Below are positions 6,410-9,435 of a DNA stretch of 9,435 bases, piece after piece. The DNA is from Thermoplasmata archaeon (lineage in GTDB: Archaea > Thermoplasmatota > Thermoplasmata > Sysuiplasmatales > Sysuiplasmataceae). Position 1 is the stretch's first letter. Each line of letters begins with the position of its first letter. Both the position numbers and the translations under genes were made by a program. The DNA lies in contig JAKAPY010000057.1 in NCBI GenBank assembly GCA_021811925.1, forward strand, positions 1-9,435, read 5' to 3'. The notes beneath the pieces were generated by a model. The model saw only the letters and a program-made list of their open reading frames with translations, searched no databases and had not been told where the DNA came from.

Positions 6410-6416
6410 TATTTAA
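6410..6416 (+). promoter_or_regulatory. Candidate TATA box of the catabolic genes
   Basis: TATTTAA would place the transcription start near 6438-6442. That leaves about 20 bases before the GTG at 6459 or about 60 before the GTG at 6498. The gap to the hydroxylase gene is only 14 bases, so this promoter would serve at least two genes. Confidence 0.4.
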
Positions 6417-6458
6417 CTGCGAAATTGTTTACCACCGCAGTATCGGGGCTGAACTTTC

Positions 6459-7169
6459 GTGAACTGGAAAGGTTTGATAGGCGACAGGGATCTGAACGTG
6501 GCAAAGCTGAGCGACATGGGCAAGCGTGTAGGCTGGGGTAAAAGGCCCGCATTGGTGATAATAGATGCGCAGTATGACTTCATTGGCCTGAATGCACCAA
6601 TAGAAGACTCAGTAAAGGTCTACAGGCGCAGCATTGGAGAAGAAGCATGGGTCGCGGCCAAACGGATAAGGAATGTCTTGAGAGCGGCCAGGGCTGCGGG
6701 CCTGCCTGTATACTACAGCCAGCAGTGGAATCCAGAAGAGGAAAGAAGGTTCGATTCATTCGCCAGGAAGCAGTCGATCACAGGCACGGTCAAGAGGAGG
6801 GCTGACCAGCCAAATCCTGAAGACATAATGAAGGAGATCGCACCGAAAAACGGCGATATTGTGATCAAGAAGAGATATGCATCCATATTCAGCGGGACGC
6901 CTTTCAGCAGCTTCTTGGTGAAGGATGGAGTTGACACACTGATAGTCTGCGGGTTTGTGACATCCGGTTGCGTGAGGGGAACTGTAGTTGACGGGCATGC
7001 GCACTGCTACAGGAACATTATTATTGCAGACGCGTGCGCAGACAGGTTTCACAGCTCACACACAGTCAGCCTCTTTGACATGGACATGAAATATGGGGAT
7101 GTAGTGACGGCCGGGGAGACTGTTGACTGGTTGAAGAGCATGCCTTCGGAGCGGACGGAATCGAAGTAA
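6459..7169 (+). CDS. Isochorismatase-fold cysteine hydrolase, N-carbamoylsarcosine/maleamate amidase-like
   Basis: The fold and catalytic triad are clear: Asp36 in PALVIIDAQYDF, Lys138 in VIKKRYASIFSGT and nucleophile Cys171 in GFVTSGCVRGTVVDG. The stretch from TSGCVR through VVDG, then ADACADR and LFDMDMKYGDV, is much closer to N-carbamoylsarcosine amidohydrolase and maleamate amidase (NicF) than to nicotinamidase or true isochorismatase. The expected reaction is hydrolysis of a small amide, releasing ammonia; the substrate is not fixed by sequence. Length (about 225-236) is normal. The start is uncertain: GTG at 6459 is used here, but GTG at 6498 has AGGGA eight bases upstream, and an ATG at 6516 would still keep the whole domain. 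The stop is 14 bases before the HpaB-family gene, indicating an operon. Together with that gene and the Mo-hydroxylase it suggests breakdown of an N-containing ring or aromatic amide. Confidence 0.88.
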   Translation: MNWKGLIGDRDLNVAKLSDMGKRVGWGKRPALVIIDAQYDFIGLNAPIEDSVKVYRRSIGEEAWVAAKRIRNVLRAARAAGLPVYYSQQWNPEEERRFDSFARKQSITGTVKRRADQPNPEDIMKEIAPKNGDIVIKKRYASIFSGTPFSSFLVKDGVDTLIVCGFVTSGCVRGTVVDGHAHCYRNIIIADACADRFHSSHTVSLFDMDMKYGDVVTAGETVDWLKSMPSERTESK

Positions 7170-7183
7170 TCGGGTGACGGAAG

Positions 7184-8671
7184 ATGAGGGATGGAAAGCA
7201 ATATATCAATTCGCTCAAAGATGGAAGAACAGTCTACATTGACGGCAAAAAGGTCTCAGATGTCACCTCACACCCCGCATTCAGGGGGATTGTGGACACA
7301 ATAGCAGGAATGTATGATTTTTCAGCCAATCCGGGAAATGGAATGATTCGCGAAACAGAATGGGGAACGAAGGGCAACAAGATCTACATGATTCCGACAA
7401 GTTTGGAGGAGCTGATACAAAGGCATGAAGCAATCGAGAAACTAGCCGCCCAGACGGCAGGATTCGTGGGCAGGGGTCCCGACCACGTGGGGGGCTTCCT
7501 GGCAGGCTTTGCCGGAAACAAGTCCAAGTTCGCCGACGGTGCAAGGCACTTCGAAAGGAATGTCGTCGACTTCTACAGGAAGGTTGTGGACCAGGACCTG
7601 TATGTCACCTACGCCATAGTCCCTCCGCAGACGGACAAGACGAAGGCAGCTCACGAGAAATCGAACAGATTTTCCCAGGTTGGCGTCTCTTCCGAGAACA
7701 GCAGGGGGATTGTTGTGAAGGGTGCGCAGATGCTCGCGACCGGAGGGGCTGTTTCCGACTACGTTTTTGTAAGCTGCATACATCCGCTCAAGCCGGGCGA
7801 CGAGGACTACGCCATTTCGTTTGCAGTGCCTTCGAATGCAAAGGGACTGAAGTTCCACTGCAGGCGGTCCTACGCGACTGGAAAGCCAAGCACATTCGAC
7901 TATCCTCTTTCAACCAGGTTCGACGAGTCCGATGCGTTCCTTGTTTTCGATGACGTCTTCATTCCATGGGAGGACGTTTTTGTCTTCAGGAACGTGGCTT
8001 TGATGCACGACCAGTTCTTTGAGACGCCTGCTCACGTACTTGGTAACAACCAGGCGCAGATCAGGCTTCTCGTCAAGCTGAAGTTCATACTTGGGATTGC
8101 AAGAAAAGTGGCCGGGATGAACGGATCTGACAGGATTCCCGGGGTCATCGAAAAACTCGGTGAAATGGCCTCGCTTGTATCGATAATAGAAGGAATGACC
8201 TTGTCTTCTGAATACAGGGGAATAATGAGACCTGAGGGCGTGTTCTCGCCCAACCCGAGATTCCTGTACGGTGCAATTGCGCTGCAGTCGGAGCTGTACC
8301 CAAGGGTGCTGCACCTCCTTAGGGACATCAGTGGTGCAGGCGTCCTGCAGCTTCCGTCCAGCTTCGAGGATTTGCTCAACCCTGAGACATCGGGTGACCT
8401 GTCCAGGTACATTGTCTCACCCAATCACACCTCCGAGGAAAGGATAAAGCTCTTCAAGCTCGCTTGGGACATAGTGGGAAGCGAGTTTGCAGGAAGGCAC
8501 TACCAGTACGAGATGTTCTACGCGGGAGCGCCTTTCATAGCCAAGAGCTATGCCTTCTGGAATTACGGCTTTGAGGAAATCGAAGATTTCGTGGAGGACT
8601 TCATGTCAAAGTATGACTTCCGTTCAAGCAGTAAACAAGCAGAGGGGAAGGCAGGCAAGAAAGGCAATTGA
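7184..8671 (+). CDS. HpaB-family FADH2-dependent monooxygenase (4-hydroxyphenylacetate 3-hydroxylase-like)
   Basis: A full-length (495-residue) oxygenase component of the HpaB/PvcC group, related to phenol and chlorophenol monooxygenases. Visible marks are the N-terminal GRTVYIDGKKVSDVTSHPAFRG, the RGPDH segment (97-101), AIVPPQTDK (144-152), the ATGGAVSDYVFV strand, FAVPSNAKGLKF, and RFDESDAFLVFDDVFIPWEDVFV. These enzymes hydroxylate an aromatic ring with O2 and FADH2 supplied by a separate flavin reductase, which is not in the window. It is not 4-hydroxybutyryl-CoA dehydratase of the same fold, since the cysteine ligands of that enzyme's iron-sulfur cluster are absent. Of the three residues contacting the substrate hydroxyl in Thermus HpaB (Arg100, Tyr104, His142), the Arg is kept (R97) but the others appear as His101 and Tyr143, so the substrate may differ. 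GGTGA lies eight bases before the ATG. The C-terminus is a basic, low-complexity tail. Confidence 0.9.
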   Translation: MRDGKQYINSLKDGRTVYIDGKKVSDVTSHPAFRGIVDTIAGMYDFSANPGNGMIRETEWGTKGNKIYMIPTSLEELIQRHEAIEKLAAQTAGFVGRGPDHVGGFLAGFAGNKSKFADGARHFERNVVDFYRKVVDQDLYVTYAIVPPQTDKTKAAHEKSNRFSQVGVSSENSRGIVVKGAQMLATGGAVSDYVFVSCIHPLKPGDEDYAISFAVPSNAKGLKFHCRRSYATGKPSTFDYPLSTRFDESDAFLVFDDVFIPWEDVFVFRNVALMHDQFFETPAHVLGNNQAQIRLLVKLKFILGIARKVAGMNGSDRIPGVIEKLGEMASLVSIIEGMTLSSEYRGIMRPEGVFSPNPRFLYGAIALQSELYPRVLHLLRDISGAGVLQLPSSFEDLLNPETSGDLSRYIVSPNHTSEERIKLFKLAWDIVGSEFAGRHYQYEMFYAGAPFIAKSYAFWNYGFEEIEDFVEDFMSKYDFRSSSKQAEGKAGKKGN

Positions 8672-8809
8672 CCCCTCTGTGACGGAGTGAATCTCAATAT
8701 CCCGGTCCGCGGCTTGGGACAAACGGAAAAAACAAATGCTGCTCCATGCTCTGTCAGGACTTAGAGAAAAGTTAATCACAGGCAATGCACTTCCGCAGGA
8801 TTCGGTTCT
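8672..8809 (+). promoter_or_regulatory. Gap before the Mo-hydroxylase gene, with weak hairpin and TATA-like bases
   Basis: A 138-base gap follows the hydroxylase stop. CTCTG-TGA-CGGAG (8675-8687) can form a five-pair hairpin without a T-tract, so it is a weak terminator candidate. GAGAAAAGTTAAT (8764-8776) is a possible promoter about 35 bases before the next ATG. The gap allows a separate promoter for the Mo-hydroxylase, but co-transcription is not excluded. Confidence 0.25.
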
Positions 8810-9435
8810 ATGTCAACTCCTCAGTTGTTGCATGCAGAGCAGAAGGAATCGTTCGTCGGCAGATCCATACTGAGAAAGGAAGACGAGGAGAAATACACCG
8901 GAAAGGCCGTGTTTGCGGCCGACGTGTATTTCAAGGATATGCTCTACGCGGGCATTTACAGGAGCCCGTACGCGCATGCGATCATAAAGAATGTCGATAT
9001 CTCAAAGGCACTTGAAATGGATGGCATTTCCGGCGGGTTAAAGGGTAGTGACCTGCACAACCTTGAATACCTCCGGCCTCTGGCCCCCTTCCCGTTCCAG
9101 AGCCGTGATCCCTTCAAGAGAGGCAATCCAAGAATCAAGTTCTTCGACCATTACTGCCTCGCAACGGACAAGGTGAGGTTTGTAGGGGAACCTGTGGCTG
9201 CCGTGGTGGGCCGCGACAAGTATGTTGTTGAAGATGCACTCGAGGCCATCGAGGCCGACTTCGAGCCTCTCGAACCAGTGCTTGATGCGGAATCGGCGCT
9301 GAAGGAGGGATCGCCGCTGCTCTACAAGGAATGGGGCGACAATGCGGCACTGTACTTTCAAGTTTCAGGGGGCGATGTAGAACGCGCCCTCAAGAATGCA
9401 GACGCCATTGTCAGAGAGAAGATATACAGTGGTAG
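8810..9435 (+). CDS. Molybdenum hydroxylase large subunit (xanthine dehydrogenase/CoxL family), 5' part
   Basis: The first 208 residues of a protein usually about 750-800 long; the frame is open to the window edge. It contains the a/b hammerhead domain that opens the molybdopterin-binding subunit of the xanthine dehydrogenase/aldehyde oxidase/CO dehydrogenase family: VGRSILRKEDEEKYTGKAVF, MLYAGIYRSPYAHAIIKNVD, then VRFVGEPVAAVV (122-133) and the helix with ALEAIEADFEPLEPVLD. Such enzymes insert oxygen from water into aldehydes or into carbon next to ring nitrogen. Active-site residues that separate CO, aldehyde, purine and pyridine users lie beyond the edge, so the substrate is open. CAGGA (8796-8800) precedes the ATG. 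The FAD and iron-sulfur subunits, if present, should follow to the right. It is 138 bases after the HpaB-family gene on the same strand. Confidence 0.9.
   Translation, partial: MSTPQLLHAEQKESFVGRSILRKEDEEKYTGKAVFAADVYFKDMLYAGIYRSPYAHAIIKNVDISKALEMDGISGGLKGSDLHNLEYLRPLAPFPFQSRDPFKRGNPRIKFFDHYCLATDKVRFVGEPVAAVVGRDKYVVEDALEAIEADFEPLEPVLDAESALKEGSPLLYKEWGDNAALYFQVSGGDVERALKNADAIVREKIYSG

Noticed and set aside
7184..8671. 4-hydroxybutyryl-CoA dehydratase as an identity for the HpaB-fold protein
   Set aside because: The cysteine ligands of the dehydratase iron-sulfur cluster are missing, while hydroxylase motifs are present.
1..9435. CRISPR array, insertion sequence, tRNA or rRNA
   Set aside because: No regularly spaced repeats, transposase motifs with terminal repeats, or cloverleaf/rRNA sequences were seen on either strand.

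Overview
The window looks archaeal, most likely from a Thermoplasmata-type acidophile, though that lineage is inferred. The signs are A/T-rich TATA-like boxes ahead of genes, frequent AGG and ATA codons, small zinc-binding and multi-spanning membrane proteins typical of archaea, and a polyspecific-looking set of catabolic enzymes. Base composition is near 50% GC, somewhat higher in the transporter and the catabolic genes and lower in the left-hand intergenic DNA.

Left part (1-2258, + strand): a possible 3' end of a gene running in from the left, then three small putative metal-binding proteins. These are a four-cysteine zinc-ribbon membrane protein (293-1048), a 90-residue soluble protein made of two identical-geometry Cys-His-His-His fingers (1575-1847), and a Cys/His-rich two-helix membrane protein (1932-2258). 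A 526-base stretch without a convincing gene separates the first from the other two.

Middle part (2393-6160, - strand): an OFA-type major facilitator transporter, a four-helix membrane protein with a Gly/Tyr/Met-rich loop, and an Ada-like protein that joins an AraC-type DNA-binding region to an O6-alkylguanine-DNA methyltransferase but lacks Ada's N-terminal zinc domain. The last looks bacterial in origin.

Right part (6277-9435, + strand, divergent from the Ada-like gene): a possible CPGC microprotein with a strong ribosome binding site, then a catabolic gene group. It comprises an isochorismatase-fold cysteine hydrolase closest to N-carbamoylsarcosine/maleamate amidases, an HpaB-family FADH2-dependent monooxygenase, and the start of a molybdenum hydroxylase large subunit that runs off the right edge. 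A Mo-hydroxylase, a ring hydroxylase and a maleamate-amidase-like enzyme side by side recall the logic of aerobic nicotinate/pyridine breakdown. The HpaB protein has two substrate-contact positions changed relative to characterised 4-hydroxyphenylacetate hydroxylases. An undescribed archaeal N-heterocycle or aromatic amide pathway is the main hypothesis from this window. The reductase partner, the other Mo-hydroxylase subunits and any ring-cleavage dioxygenase would have to lie to the right.
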